A program made the position numbers and the translations under genes. This document shows positions 16,627 through 25,107 of a DNA stretch of 64,000 nucleotides, piece by piece; the stretch's first letter is position 1, and the number at the start of each line of letters is the position of its first letter. This DNA is from Acidaminococcus fermentans_A. Its GTDB lineage: Bacteria; Bacillota; Negativicutes; Acidaminococcales; Acidaminococcaceae. The stretch covers positions 62,001 to 126,000 of the forward strand of contig NZ_JBQOUY010000002.1 in NCBI RefSeq assembly GCF_052216985.1. Reading direction: 5' to 3'. Under the pieces are notes generated by a model, which did not search any database, had not been told where the DNA came from, and worked only from the letters and a program-made list of their open reading frames with translations.

Positions 16627-17430
16627 GTGGCTGATTTTGCCTTTGTGAAAGCCAAGGGTGTGGAATGGGGCTGTTTCCCTGCCTGGGAGCAGTGGGATGT
16701 GGTCCACGGGTTCCTCTGCCGGACCGGGGGCTGCAGTACCCTGTTCCCAGGAGGCTTGAACCTGAGCTATAATGTGGGAGATGACCGGGACCATGTGCTG
16801 GCCAACCGGAAGAAGATGGCGGGAGCTTTGGAATTCCCCCTGGAACGGGCCGTGGCCTGCCAGCAGGTCCACGGGACCCATGTGGCGGTTGTGACGGAGA
16901 AAGATGCAGGGAAAGGGATCTATTCTTTGGAGAATGCCATTCCGGAAACCGATGGGATGGTAACCGACTGTCCCCAGCTGCCCCTGTTGATTTCTTTTGC
17001 AGACTGTGTCCCCATCCTTTTGGTGGATTCCAAGAGGGGCGCCATCGGGGCGGTCCATGCAGGCTGGCGGGGCAGTGTGGGGAAGATCCTTCCCCAGGCC
17101 CTGGAAGTCATGGAGGAAGCCTTCGGGACGGACACCCGGGATGTGATGGCAGGCATCGGGCCTTCCATCGGTCCCTGCTGCTATGAAGTGAGCCAGGAGG
17201 TGGCGGACCGGGCAGCAGTTTATCCTTCCTGCCTGAAACCCCGTGGGACCGGCCATTACTTGTTGGACCTGTGGGAACTGAACACCCTGGAGCTTATGGA
17301 AGCGGGGGTCCCCCGGGAGCAGATCTTCCGGGCTGACTGCTGCACCAGCTGCCATCGGGACCGGTTCTTCTCCTACCGGGCAGAAAAGGGGAAGACAGGA
17401 CGGCTCTATGGAGTCATTTACAAAAAATAA
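16627..17430 (+). CDS. pgeF: PgeF/YlmD, peptidoglycan-editing purine-nucleosidase-like protein
   Basis: Multicopper polyphenol oxidase-like family (COG1496); the E. coli homologue removes wrongly placed L-Ser from peptidoglycan precursors. About 267 residues. Metal-site residues are visible in QQVHGTHV (His), ISFADCVPILLVD (Cys), and AVHAGWRGSVGKI (His). GTG 16627 is preferred because AGGTGG (16616-16621) lies at the right distance; GTG 16618 is possible. First gene of a ylm-type division cluster. Confidence 0.85.
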   Translation: MADFAFVKAKGVEWGCFPAWEQWDVVHGFLCRTGGCSTLFPGGLNLSYNVGDDRDHVLANRKKMAGALEFPLERAVACQQVHGTHVAVVTEKDAGKGIYSLENAIPETDGMVTDCPQLPLLISFADCVPILLVDSKRGAIGAVHAGWRGSVGKILPQALEVMEEAFGTDTRDVMAGIGPSIGPCCYEVSQEVADRAAVYPSCLKPRGTGHYLLDLWELNTLELMEAGVPREQIFRADCCTSCHRDRFFSYRAEKGKTGRLYGVIYKK

Positions 17431-17448
17431 AAGGAGATGGGAATTCCC

Positions 17449-18153
17449 ATGTTACAGGATAAAATCGCAGAAGTCGAAGCCAAGATCAAGGATGCACTGG
17501 ATAAACGGACAGAACCGAAAGTAACGGGGGAGCAGGTGACCATCCTGGCGGTGACCAAGAACCATCCGGCAGAAATCGTTACGGAAACCCTGGCGGCCGG
17601 ACTCACGGAGATCGGGGAAAACCGGGTCCAAGAGGCCATGCACAAGCAGGCGGTGCTGCCCAAGGGAGGCCACTGGCATCTCATCGGCCATCTTCAGACC
17701 AATAAGGCCAAACATGCGGTGGAACATTTCGACTTGATCGAAAGCGTGGACAGCCTGAAGCTCTTGGGCCATCTGGAAAAGGCTGCCGCAGAGCTGGATA
17801 AGGTCCAGGATGTGCTGCTCCAGATCAACGAAGCGGGAGAAGTGCAGAAAAGCGGCTTTGCTCCGGAAGATTTCCGGGCAGCGGTGCCGGAACTGGCACA
17901 GTATCCCCATATCCGGGTCCGGGGTGTGATGGTGATCGCCCAGGCTACGGACCATGTGGAGGAGACTCGTCCGGTGTTCGCGGCCGGGTATCGGGATTTC
18001 CTGTTCCTTCGGGAGGCGCTCCACAGCGATGCGGTCAATATCCTTTCCATGGGCATGACCCATGATTACTGGATCGCCGTGGAAGAAGGAGCCAATGAAG
18101 TGCGGGTGGGTTCCGCCTTGTTCGGGGCCCGGGATTATTCGTTAAAATTCTAG
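17449..18153 (+). CDS. yggS: YggS/YlmE, pyridoxal-phosphate homeostasis protein
   Basis: PLP-binding protein of the alanine-racemase N-terminal fold that buffers cellular PLP and affects amino-acid balance. Motifs are ILAVTKNHPAEIV (PLP-lysine in VTKNH), IGENRVQEAMHKQ, HLIGHLQTNKAKHAV, and LSMGMTHDYWIAVEEGANEV near the C-terminus. About 234 residues, usual length. The start is placed at ATG 17449, 12 bases after AAGGAG; ATG 17437 is too close to that site. Second gene of the division cluster. proC downstream also concerns amino-acid metabolism. Confidence 0.88.
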   Translation: MLQDKIAEVEAKIKDALDKRTEPKVTGEQVTILAVTKNHPAEIVTETLAAGLTEIGENRVQEAMHKQAVLPKGGHWHLIGHLQTNKAKHAVEHFDLIESVDSLKLLGHLEKAAAELDKVQDVLLQINEAGEVQKSGFAPEDFRAAVPELAQYPHIRVRGVMVIAQATDHVEETRPVFAAGYRDFLFLREALHSDAVNILSMGMTHDYWIAVEEGANEVRVGSALFGARDYSLKF

Positions 18154-18171
18154 ACAGAAATGGTGGATCAC

Positions 18172-18762
18172 ATGAAAAAACTGAGAAAGCTTTTGGAATT
18201 CATCGGCGTGTACAACGGAGACAGCTCTGTACAGGAGGAAGAAGAGACCACGGCGAAAGAGGAAGAGGGGAAAGTCGTCCCCATGTTCGGCAGCGGTTCC
18301 GGTACTTGGCGGGAAAAAAGCTATGAAGCGGATTATGACAAACCTTACGAGAAGGCTTATGAAAAGCCCTATGACAAGGTGTTCGACAAGGATTATACCA
18401 GCCAGCCGGAAGAACCCCGGAAGGACTCTTCTTCTGCCCGGACCGGAGACAAGGTGCTTTCCATGCCGGTGAACCGGAGCCCGGTGAGTGTGGTGGTCAT
18501 CGAGCCCATCGACTTCAATGATTCTCAGAAGATGGCGGATTATCTGTGCAAAAACCAGCCGGTGGTGATCAATTTCGAGGATACGGATGCGGATGTGCGG
18601 AAACGGATCATCGATTTCATCAGCGGGACCATCTATGCCTTAGATGGGACGCTGCGGAAGATCGGCCGGAATCTGCTGGTATGCGCTCCGCCCAATGTGG
18701 ACATCGATACGGAGAATACCAATTTCGGGTCAGAAGGGAGCAATGATCCATGGCAACGATAA
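18172..18762 (+). CDS. sepF: SepF, FtsZ-anchoring cell-division protein
   Basis: SepF bundles and tethers FtsZ filaments. About 196 residues. The N-terminal amphipathic anchor is MKKLRKLLEFIGVYNG. The C-terminal SepF core (from about residue 105) has VVVIEPIDFNDSQKMADYL, RKRIIDFISGTIYALDG and NLLVCAPPNVDI. The linker between them contains a Tyr-rich repetitive stretch built on KPYEKAYEKPYDKVFDKDY. It overlaps the proC start by 13 bases, suggesting coupling. ATG 18172 is preferred over 18160 since the protein should begin with the membrane anchor. Confidence 0.9.
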   Translation: MKKLRKLLEFIGVYNGDSSVQEEEETTAKEEEGKVVPMFGSGSGTWREKSYEADYDKPYEKAYEKPYDKVFDKDYTSQPEEPRKDSSSARTGDKVLSMPVNRSPVSVVVIEPIDFNDSQKMADYLCKNQPVVINFEDTDADVRKRIIDFISGTIYALDGTLRKIGRNLLVCAPPNVDIDTENTNFGSEGSNDPWQR

Positions 18763-19571
18763 AAGAAGATTACCGGATTGTCTTCATCGGCTGCGGGGCG
18801 ATGGGGGAAGCCATCCTGAAAGGCATCCTGAAGGGCGGCCTGGTGAAGAAGGAGCAAGTGACAGCTGCCGTTCCCACGGCCAAACGGCAGACCTACCTAA
18901 AGGAAACCTACGGGATTTCTGTAACTGGTGACAACAGCGCTGCGGTGAAAGAGGCGGACCTGGTGATCCTGGCGGTGAAGCCCCAGATGGCCAAAGCAGC
19001 GGTGGACCGGACTGTGGTGGAAGCCCTGCCGGAAAAAGCGGATATCCTTTCTATCATGGGCAGCTATGATCTGGCCATGCTCCATGCTCTGGTGCCGGGC
19101 CATCCGGTGATCCGTTCCATGCCCAACACCCCGCTGGCTGTGGGGATGGGGATGACGGCCCTGACGGCGGATGATCAGGTAGAGGAAGAGACCCTGGAAC
19201 TGGCAGAAGCCATTTTCCAATCCTGCGGAGAAACGGTCCGGGTAGACGAAAAAGCCATGGAAGCCATCACGGCCATCAGTGGCTGCGGTCCTGGGTATTT
19301 CTTCGTGGTGATGGATGCCTTGGCCGATGCGGGAGTCATGGCAGGCCTGCCCCGTGCCCTGGCCATCAAACTGGCAGCCCAGACCATGGCCGGAAGCGGC
19401 GTCATGGGCCTTACCACAGGGCTCCATCCGGCCCAGCTCCGGGACCAAGTGACCAGCCCTGGGGGCACCACCATCGCGGGGATCAAGGCCCTGGAAAATC
19501 ATGGAGTGAGAGGAGCGTTTTACGATGCGGTACAGGCCGTCCTGGACCGGAGCGCCGCATTGAAGAAATAA
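18750..19571 (+). CDS. proC: Pyrroline-5-carboxylate reductase
   Basis: Last step of proline synthesis, NAD(P)H-dependent. 273 residues. FIGCGAMGEAILKGILKGG is the dinucleotide-binding motif, and AISGCGPGYFFVVMDALADA plus VTSPGGTTIAGIKALE are the conserved C-terminal signatures of ProC. The start overlaps the end of sepF in a different frame (18750-18762), so translation is probably coupled. It occupies the position where many Firmicutes have ylmG. Confidence 0.93.
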   Translation: MATIKEDYRIVFIGCGAMGEAILKGILKGGLVKKEQVTAAVPTAKRQTYLKETYGISVTGDNSAAVKEADLVILAVKPQMAKAAVDRTVVEALPEKADILSIMGSYDLAMLHALVPGHPVIRSMPNTPLAVGMGMTALTADDQVEEETLELAEAIFQSCGETVRVDEKAMEAITAISGCGPGYFFVVMDALADAGVMAGLPRALAIKLAAQTMAGSGVMGLTTGLHPAQLRDQVTSPGGTTIAGIKALENHGVRGAFYDAVQAVLDRSAALKK

Positions 19572-19572
19572 T

Positions 19573-20370
19573 ATGGCAAATACCACGCAACAACGGGAAA
19601 CAGTATTACGGTATTTCAAGGCCAGCGGGGATGCAGAACTGGCGGCCCAGCTGCTGGACCTGGCAGAAGGGGCCCGGAAGAGCCGACGGTTCAAGGTGTC
19701 CGGCTTCCTGGATCCTCATGGCCAGAACGTGGCAGAGATCGTAGCGGCCAACTTCCCCCAGGTACGTCTCCAGCTGGGGGGCGGGTTCCAGAACGCAGAA
19801 CGGCAGAAAGCGGCCTTCATCGCGGAAGATTTCTACGGCCAGCCGGATTTTGCCATTACGGCCCTGGAAGTGCTCTGGGACAAACGGTATTATGATATCG
19901 GCCACCGGGATGTACTGGGAGCCTTCATGGGCCTGGGCTGCAAACGGGAAATCCTGGGGGACATCGTGTTCATCGACGAAGGAGCCCAGCTGGTGGTGGA
20001 TACCCCTATGGTGGATTTCGTCCTGAGCAACCTGACCAAGATCGGGGCGGCCACGGTGGAAGTGAAGGAAATCCCCCTGACGGACCTGAAGGAAAAGGAA
20101 CAGAAAATCAAGCTGATTTCGGCGACGGTAGCGGCTCTGCGGCTGGATGCGGTGGCAGCCAGCGGTTATGGGGTATCCCGGAGCCGGATGGCAGATGAAA
20201 TCAAGGGGCAGAACGTGAAGCTGAATTGGCAGGATGCCAAGAGCCCGTCCCAGACGGTAAAAGAAGGAGATGTGATCTCTTTCCGGTCCCGGGGCAGGGT
20301 GGAACTGGCGGAAGTCCGGGGGACCACCAAAAAAGGACGGTATGCCATTACGCTGAAACGATATATATAA
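19573..20370 (+). CDS. YlmH-like S4-domain RNA-binding protein
   Basis: 265 residues, starting one base after the proC stop. The N-terminal part (RRFKVSGFLDPHGQNVAEIV) matches the YlmH family. The C-terminal 70 residues form an S4 RNA-binding domain (LDAVAASGYGVSRSRMADEI ... VKEGDVISFRSRGRVELAEV). In other Firmicutes YlmH is linked to division and ribosome quality control. No strong ribosome site is seen, so it probably relies on coupling to proC. Confidence 0.85.
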   Translation: MANTTQQRETVLRYFKASGDAELAAQLLDLAEGARKSRRFKVSGFLDPHGQNVAEIVAANFPQVRLQLGGGFQNAERQKAAFIAEDFYGQPDFAITALEVLWDKRYYDIGHRDVLGAFMGLGCKREILGDIVFIDEGAQLVVDTPMVDFVLSNLTKIGAATVEVKEIPLTDLKEKEQKIKLISATVAALRLDAVAASGYGVSRSRMADEIKGQNVKLNWQDAKSPSQTVKEGDVISFRSRGRVELAEVRGTTKKGRYAITLKRYI

Positions 20371-20385
20371 GGAAGGAACGCCATC

Positions 20386-21045
20386 ATGATTTTGCTGATT
20401 CGACATGGGGAAGCCGATCATCATGTAAAAGAACTGACGGGTGGCTGGACGGATTCAGCCCTGACGGTGCGGGGGAAACGGCAGTTCCAGCAGCTGGCAG
20501 ACCGACTGGCCTGGGATTTTTCCGGCCGGAATCTGCCCCGGATCGTTTCCAGCGACCTCCAGCGGGCCCGGATGGGAGCGGAGATCATCGCCCGGGAGCT
20601 GGGGGTGGACAAAGTGGAGTGTTTTGCCTTCCTGCGGGAAAAGAACAATGGGAAGGCGGCCGGCCTGAGCCAAAAAGAAGCCCGGATGTTTTACCATCCT
20701 CCGGTGACGGGCCGGGAACTGGACCATGTGAACTACGATGGAGGGGAGACGCGGCGGTCTTTTTATGAACGGACCGTCCGGGGCTTCCGGGAGCTGGAAG
20801 ACCGGGAGCAAGATCTGATCGTGGTGTCTCATAAGGGGACCATCCAGAATATCCTCTTTGACTGGCTGGGCCTGAGTATCGACGAAGTGGCGGACAAGAA
20901 GGTTTCCTTCGACATCCGGCCGGCGTCCTTGACCATCCTGGGAATCAACAAATGGGGCGAACATGCAGTGTTCGCCCTCAATGATACCTCCTACCTATGG
21001 AAACAGGGACCTGTAGGGATTTTCCGGTATCCGTACGGGGAGTGA
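20386..21045 (+). CDS. Histidine phosphatase superfamily protein
   Basis: 219 residues. Phosphohistidine motif LIRHGEADHH at residues 4-13, further residues in SSDLQRARMGAEIIA, and the second histidine in VVSHKGTIQNIL. Substrate unknown: phosphoglycerate mutase-like enzymes of this size act on sugar phosphates, cobalamin intermediates or small metabolites. AAGGAAGG precedes ATG 20386. Last gene before a strong terminator, probably in the division operon by position only. Confidence 0.8.
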   Translation: MILLIRHGEADHHVKELTGGWTDSALTVRGKRQFQQLADRLAWDFSGRNLPRIVSSDLQRARMGAEIIARELGVDKVECFAFLREKNNGKAAGLSQKEARMFYHPPVTGRELDHVNYDGGETRRSFYERTVRGFRELEDREQDLIVVSHKGTIQNILFDWLGLSIDEVADKKVSFDIRPASLTILGINKWGEHAVFALNDTSYLWKQGPVGIFRYPYGE

Positions 21046-21052
21046 AAGAAGG

Positions 21053-21084
21053 GAGCTGCTGCGTGGACGGCGGCTCTTTTTTTT
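21053..21084 (+). terminator. Terminator of the division-cluster operon
   Basis: GAGCTGCTG (21053-21061) pairs with CGGCGGCTC (21068-21076) through G-U pairs, then eight T. Confidence 0.8.
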
Positions 21085-21114
21085 GAAATCTAATAAAATA
21101 ATAATTATTATCTA

Positions 21115-21144
21115 TTGCGAAAATTTTGATTCAATAGTATAATA
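21115..21144 (+). promoter_or_regulatory. etfBA promoter with adjacent AT palindrome
   Basis: TTGCGA (21115-21120), 18-base spacer, TATAAT (21139-21144). Just upstream (about 21096-21111) lies AATAATAATTATTAT, a self-complementary AT-rich stretch that could be an operator; it loosely resembles a Fur box. Confidence 0.55.
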
Positions 21145-21194
21145 CAGCTAGAAAGAAAATCCAGCTTTGCCTGGCTGATCAAGGAGGTATTGCC

Positions 21195-21977
21195 ATGAAT
21201 ATCGTTGTATTGCTGAAACAGGTTCCGGCCGTTTCCGATATCCAGCTTTCCCGGGATAACAATCTGGTCCGGGTGGGAGCTCCTTCCATGCTGAATCCTG
21301 TGGATCTCCATGCTCTGGAGGCAGCTCTGGCCCTGAAGGATCAGGAAGGAGGCACGGTGACACTTCTGACCATGGGGACGGCCCTGGCCAGTGATATCCT
21401 CCGGGAAGGGATTGCCCTGGGCGCGGACAAGGGTATCCTGCTCTCCGATGAACGGATGGCTGGCTCCGATACCTTAGCTACGGGACAGATCCTGGCGTCG
21501 GCCTTGGCCAAACTGGGGCCTTTGGATCTGGTGCTGGCGGGCAAACGGTCCACAGATGGGGATACCGGGCAGATTCCTCCGGCCCTGGCTCAGCGACTTG
21601 GCATGACCCTGCTTTCTTATACAGATGAACTGGAAGTGAAGGAGGGCCAGGTCACCATCCGCCGGCTCAATCGGGGCGGCGTAGAGACACTCCAGGCTGC
21701 CCTCCCAGCGGTGATATCAGTCACGGAAAAATGCGGGAATCCCCGGACGCCCGGGATCCGGGGAAAAATGGCTGCCAAAAAGGCCGTATTCCCTGTGTGG
21801 CGTCTGGAGGACATCGATCTGGCCCCGGAAAAAGCGGGGAAGGCCGGCTCTGCCACCCGGGTAACGGAACTGTTCGCACCGGAACCCCAGCCGGTAGGGA
21901 CCATGATCCAGGGGGCTACCCCGGCGGAAGCTGCAGCCAACCTGGTGGGCGAACTGCGGAAGAAGAACCTGCTGTAA
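21195..21977 (+). CDS. etfB: Electron transfer flavoprotein, beta subunit
   Basis: Carries electrons between acyl-CoA dehydrogenases and other redox partners, with EtfA. 260 residues; N-terminal MNIVVLLKQVPAVSDIQL, then GTVTLLTMGTALASDILREG and the nucleotide-binding loop VLAGKRSTDGDTGQIPPALA. AAGGAGG precedes ATG 21195. No acyl-CoA dehydrogenase is adjacent, so the partner is unknown. Acidaminococcus has a well-known bifurcating Etf; this pair looks like a second, different set. Confidence 0.9.
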   Translation: MNIVVLLKQVPAVSDIQLSRDNNLVRVGAPSMLNPVDLHALEAALALKDQEGGTVTLLTMGTALASDILREGIALGADKGILLSDERMAGSDTLATGQILASALAKLGPLDLVLAGKRSTDGDTGQIPPALAQRLGMTLLSYTDELEVKEGQVTIRRLNRGGVETLQAALPAVISVTEKCGNPRTPGIRGKMAAKKAVFPVWRLEDIDLAPEKAGKAGSATRVTELFAPEPQPVGTMIQGATPAEAAANLVGELRKKNLL

Positions 21978-21990
21978 GGAGGAAGGAATC

Positions 21991-22986
21991 ATGGAATGGA
22001 AAAACAATATCGGAGTCTATCTGGAAGCCTCTGGCGGCAGGCTCACTTCCCTCAGCGTTGAACTCCTGGGCAAGGCCCGTCAGCTGGCCGCTGCTCGGCC
22101 CAACCAGGTACTGGGGATCTTAGCGGGAGACAACCTGGAAAGCGCGGCCCAGGAAGCCATCGCCTATGGAGCTGATGGGGTGGCCCTGCTCCAGGCTCCT
22201 TATCTGGGTACTTTCGATGCCGGGCTCTATACGGAAGCTGTGGCCAAAGCCCTGAGCCTGTATACCCCCAGCGTCCTGTTCATCGGAGCCTCTCCCAATG
22301 GCCGTGATCTGGGAGGCCGGCTGTCTGCTCGGCTGGATGCGGGGTTGGTGGCCGACTGTATCGATGTGCGCTACGAAGGGGACGACGATACCCTTACCTG
22401 GATCCGGCCTGCCTATACGGGCAAGCTGTTCGTGAAGATCCAGACCACCACCCGGCCTCAGCTGGGTACGGTCAGCGATAAGATCTTCCACGGCAATCCC
22501 AAAGATGGATCCCGGAAGGGGGAAATCTTCCCGGTGCCTCTGGAGAGTGCAGGAACAGCACCGGCTGTGAAGGTGCTGGATTTCACGCACCTGGAACAGC
22601 TGAAAGAAGTGCTGGACCTGGATACGGCCGACATCGTGGTGGGAGCCGGACGGGGCGTCCAGAACGAAGAAGGGATGCGGGAAGTCCAATCTTTCGCCAA
22701 ACGGATCGGAGCGGCCTTCGGGGTCTCCAAGCCTTTGGTAGATGCGGGCTGGGCACCCTATGAATGGCAGGTAGGTGTCACCGGCAAAAAGATTGCGCCC
22801 AAGATCTATATCGCCCTGGGGATTTCCGGGGCCATCCAGCACAAACTGGGCATCCAGGAGGCGGGGCTGATCGTCGCCGTGAATAAGAGTCCCGATGCTC
22901 CCATTTTCCAATTTGCCCATTACGGTATCGTGGGAGATCTGTTCGATGTAATGCCGGAACTGGAAAAACTGCTGAAAAAGGAATGA
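21991..22986 (+). CDS. etfA: Electron transfer flavoprotein, alpha subunit
   Basis: 331 residues, no N-terminal ferredoxin domain. The FAD-binding C-terminal half is typical: VVGAGRGVQNEEGMREV, GVSKPLVDAGWAPYEWQVGV, KIYIALGISGAIQHKLGI and IVAVNKSPDAPIFQFAHYG. AAGGAGGAA precedes ATG 21991, 13 bases after etfB. With EtfB it forms the FAD-carrying heterodimer. Whether it bifurcates electrons cannot be told from the sequence alone. Confidence 0.92.
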   Translation: MEWKNNIGVYLEASGGRLTSLSVELLGKARQLAAARPNQVLGILAGDNLESAAQEAIAYGADGVALLQAPYLGTFDAGLYTEAVAKALSLYTPSVLFIGASPNGRDLGGRLSARLDAGLVADCIDVRYEGDDDTLTWIRPAYTGKLFVKIQTTTRPQLGTVSDKIFHGNPKDGSRKGEIFPVPLESAGTAPAVKVLDFTHLEQLKEVLDLDTADIVVGAGRGVQNEEGMREVQSFAKRIGAAFGVSKPLVDAGWAPYEWQVGVTGKKIAPKIYIALGISGAIQHKLGIQEAGLIVAVNKSPDAPIFQFAHYGIVGDLFDVMPELEKLLKKE

Positions 22987-22994
22987 AACAGCCC

Positions 22995-23057
22995 TTGACA
23001 AATCCTATCAACCTCCTATAATTAATCGTGCGAGATACCCATACGAGGTATAGGGTA
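22995..23057 (+). promoter_or_regulatory. Strong promoter with possible metal-sensor operator
   Basis: Consensus TTGACA (22995-23000), 16-base spacer, TATAAT (23017-23022). Downstream, TACCC (23036-23040) and GGGTA (23053-23057) form an inverted repeat where an early-transcript operator would sit. TACCC...GGGTA is reminiscent of CsoR-type copper operators. The promoter call is good, the operator tentative. Confidence 0.6.
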
Positions 23058-23076
23058 CCCCAGCAGGAGGTCCAAT

Positions 23077-23337
23077 ATGGTAAAAATGATTGTCGGCGTC
23101 GAAGGTATGGCCTGTGGAATGTGTGAATCCCACATCAATGATGCCATCCGCAATGCGTTCCCTGTGGGTTCTGTTTCATCCTCCCGTTCCAAAAAGAAAA
23201 CGAATATCATTGCCAAAGAACCCATTGGGGAAGACAGGGTCCGCAAGGTCATCGAACAGACCGGGTACCAGGTTACCAGCTATAAAGTGGAACCCTATGA
23301 AAAGAAAAAGGGATTCCTGGCCCGGCTCTTCGGCTGA
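23077..23337 (+). CDS. Heavy-metal-associated (HMA) domain protein
   Basis: 86 residues with the metal-binding motif GMACGMCESHINDAIRNAF (GMxCxxC) near residues 10-28 and a ferredoxin-like fold pattern. The tail KKKGFLARLFG is basic. It probably binds Cu(I) or a similar soft metal as a chaperone or buffer; there is no adjacent P-type ATPase. AGGAGG precedes ATG 23077. Confidence 0.75.
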   Translation: MVKMIVGVEGMACGMCESHINDAIRNAFPVGSVSSSRSKKKTNIIAKEPIGEDRVRKVIEQTGYQVTSYKVEPYEKKKGFLARLFG

Positions 23338-23349
23338 TACTGGAGAATT

Positions 23350-24021
23350 ATGAGAAGAAAAGAAAATTTTGCCGGGTCTCTTCCCGGTACGGGCCGGAGT
23401 CTGGTGGCCTTTCCGGATACCTATGTGGTGTTGGATCTGGAAACCACCGGGCTGGACCCGGAACGGGACCAGATCATCGAGATCGGGGCCCTGGAAGTGG
23501 TCCAGGGGAAGCGGGGGAGGACTTTTTCTACCCTGATCCAGACCCGGACGGAGCTGGAAGGCCAGTACGTTTCTCCCTTCATCACCCAGCTTACCGGCAT
23601 CACCAATGAAATGCTGGCCGCTGCTCCCCAGCCCCGGCAAGCCCTGGAAGCCTTCGGGAAATTCCTGGGCAGCCGGGTTGCGGTGGGCTACAATGTGGGT
23701 TTTGATATGGGGTTCCTCCAGCAGCAGTTCCAGGAACAGCTGTTCCTGCCCCTGGCCAATGATTGGGTGGATCTGCTGCCCATGGCCCAGACCTTGTTTC
23801 CCCTGTGGCCCCATCATCGGCTGAACAATCTGGCCGCCTGGTACCATGTGGTGAACCCGGAGGCCCATCGCGCCCTCAGCGATGTGGAGACTACGGAAGC
23901 CTGTTTCCAGAAGCTGAAGCAGGACGTAAGGCGCCAGTATCCTTCTCCTGAGACATTCCTGGAAGAAGTGCGGAAGAAGATCCAGGGAAAAGGAGAAGGG
24001 GAACAGTTGAGTCTGTGGTAA
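23350..24021 (+). CDS. DEDDh 3'-5' exonuclease (DnaQ/PolC epsilon-like)
   Basis: 223 residues. ExoI motif YVVLDLETTGLDPERDQIIE near residue 27, ExoII in VAVGYNVGFDMGFLQQQF, and ExoIII in HRALSDVETTEACFQ with the DEDDh histidine-aspartate pair. It could proofread as a DnaQ-like protein or act in repair or RNA processing. It starts 12 bases after the HMA gene and may share its promoter. Confidence 0.85.
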   Translation: MRRKENFAGSLPGTGRSLVAFPDTYVVLDLETTGLDPERDQIIEIGALEVVQGKRGRTFSTLIQTRTELEGQYVSPFITQLTGITNEMLAAAPQPRQALEAFGKFLGSRVAVGYNVGFDMGFLQQQFQEQLFLPLANDWVDLLPMAQTLFPLWPHHRLNNLAAWYHVVNPEAHRALSDVETTEACFQKLKQDVRRQYPSPETFLEEVRKKIQGKGEGEQLSLW

Positions 24022-24023
24022 AA

Positions 24024-24068
24024 AAGAAGGAGCTGTTACACGTTCTGTGCAGCAGCTCCTTCTTTTTT
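24024..24068. terminator. Bidirectional terminator between convergent genes
   Basis: AAGAAGGAGCTG (24024-24035) pairs with CAGCTCCTTCTT (24053-24064), with T-runs on both strands. It separates the exonuclease gene from the ABC binding-protein gene on the minus strand. Confidence 0.88.
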
Positions 24069-24069
24069 C

Positions 24070-25044
24070 TTACTTCACAAATAATCCATCCACATCCACT
24101 TTCTTTTCCATCATTCCTGATGCAACCAGGAAATCCTGGGTCTTTTTCAGAGAAGCGATGGCTTCTGGCGTGATGTTCATGCTGAAGTCATAGAGAGGAT
24201 ACATTTCCTTGACGGCTTCCGGCTTCAGTTCTGTGGCTTTGGCTGTCATTTCCAGGGCTTTGTCCGGATTCTTCTTCATGAAGTCCAAGGTTTCTTTCTG
24301 GACGGAAAGGAAGGTATCCACTAGGTCTTTGTGTTCTTTATAGAACTTGCCGCTGACGGCGGTGACGGTCAGACCGGAAACCAGGCCATCCCCGGTTGTG
24401 ACCACGTGCATGCCCTTCTTTTCCACGTTGTAGGCCAGGGGTCCGGCCAGGAGGGCACAGTCGGCGCTGCCGTTTTCCAGGGCGGAGGCGGCAGCCGGCA
24501 GGCCCATGGAAACAAATTTCACATCCTTCATGGAAAGGCCGGCCTTCTGGAGGTAGGCAGCCAGCAGTTCGTGGAGGATGGTACCCTTGGGGCCGGCAAT
24601 GGTCTTGCCCTTCAGGTCAGCGGCACTTTTGATGCTGCCATCCTTGGAAAACAGTTTGAAGGCTTTGGGAGCCTGGGAATACAAGCTGACGATCTTGATG
24701 TCGTTGCCGTTGGCGGCACTCAGGAGCACGGAAGAACCACCCACGCAGTTCAGGAACTGGATGTCTCCGCTGGCCAGGGCTGCAGTCTGGTCGGCCCCGG
24801 AAGTGATGGTTGAGTAGGAAGCGGTGACCTTCTTTTCTTTGAATTTCTTTTCAAAGCTCTGGTTGGCCTTTTCCACGATGGAAGGCACATTGAGGGGAGC
24901 CTGGACATAGGTGATGCTTACCTTGTCCATTTTGGGAGCAGCTGCTTTCTGGGCAGTTTTGTCGCTGCCGCACCCGGCAGCCAGGGCTCCGACGGTCAAG
25001 GCACAGCAAGCTAGCACAACAGAGAGTTTTTTCTTCAATGACAT
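24070..25044 (-). CDS. ABC transporter substrate-binding lipoprotein (NitT/TauT/Ssu type)
   Basis: About 324 residues. Lipoprotein signal with lipobox LAAGC near residue 24. The body matches the NMT1/ThiY-like family: ITYVQAPLNVPSIVEKANQSF, YSTITSGADQTAALASGDIQF, LKGKTIAGPKGTILHELLA. Start at 25044 because AAAGGATC lies 9 bases upstream. Last gene of a minus-strand operon with ATPase and permease. Substrate unknown: sulfonates, nitrate, pyrimidine precursors or other small anions are all possible. Confidence 0.85.
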   Translation of the reverse strand: MSLKKKLSVVLACCALTVGALAAGCGSDKTAQKAAAPKMDKVSITYVQAPLNVPSIVEKANQSFEKKFKEKKVTASYSTITSGADQTAALASGDIQFLNCVGGSSVLLSAANGNDIKIVSLYSQAPKAFKLFSKDGSIKSAADLKGKTIAGPKGTILHELLAAYLQKAGLSMKDVKFVSMGLPAAASALENGSADCALLAGPLAYNVEKKGMHVVTTGDGLVSGLTVTAVSGKFYKEHKDLVDTFLSVQKETLDFMKKNPDKALEMTAKATELKPEAVKEMYPLYDFSMNITPEAIASLKKTQDFLVASGMMEKKVDVDGLFVK

Positions 25045-25085
25045 TTTAACAGATCCTTTCATATAATAAAAATTTGATGATTAGC

Positions 25086-25101
25086 CGTTGACAGTTGACA
25101 G
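25086..25101. repeat. Heptamer tandem repeat, two units
   Basis: CGTTGAC AGTTGAC followed by AGC. It lies in the short spacer just past the 3' end of the ABC ATPase gene. It shares the NNNNGAC core with the other arrays. Confidence 0.5.
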
Positions 25102-25107
25102 CAGCTC

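Noticed and set aside
21096..21111. Fur box upstream of etfBA
   Set aside because: Only an AT palindrome; the match to the Fur consensus is poor and etf is not a usual target.
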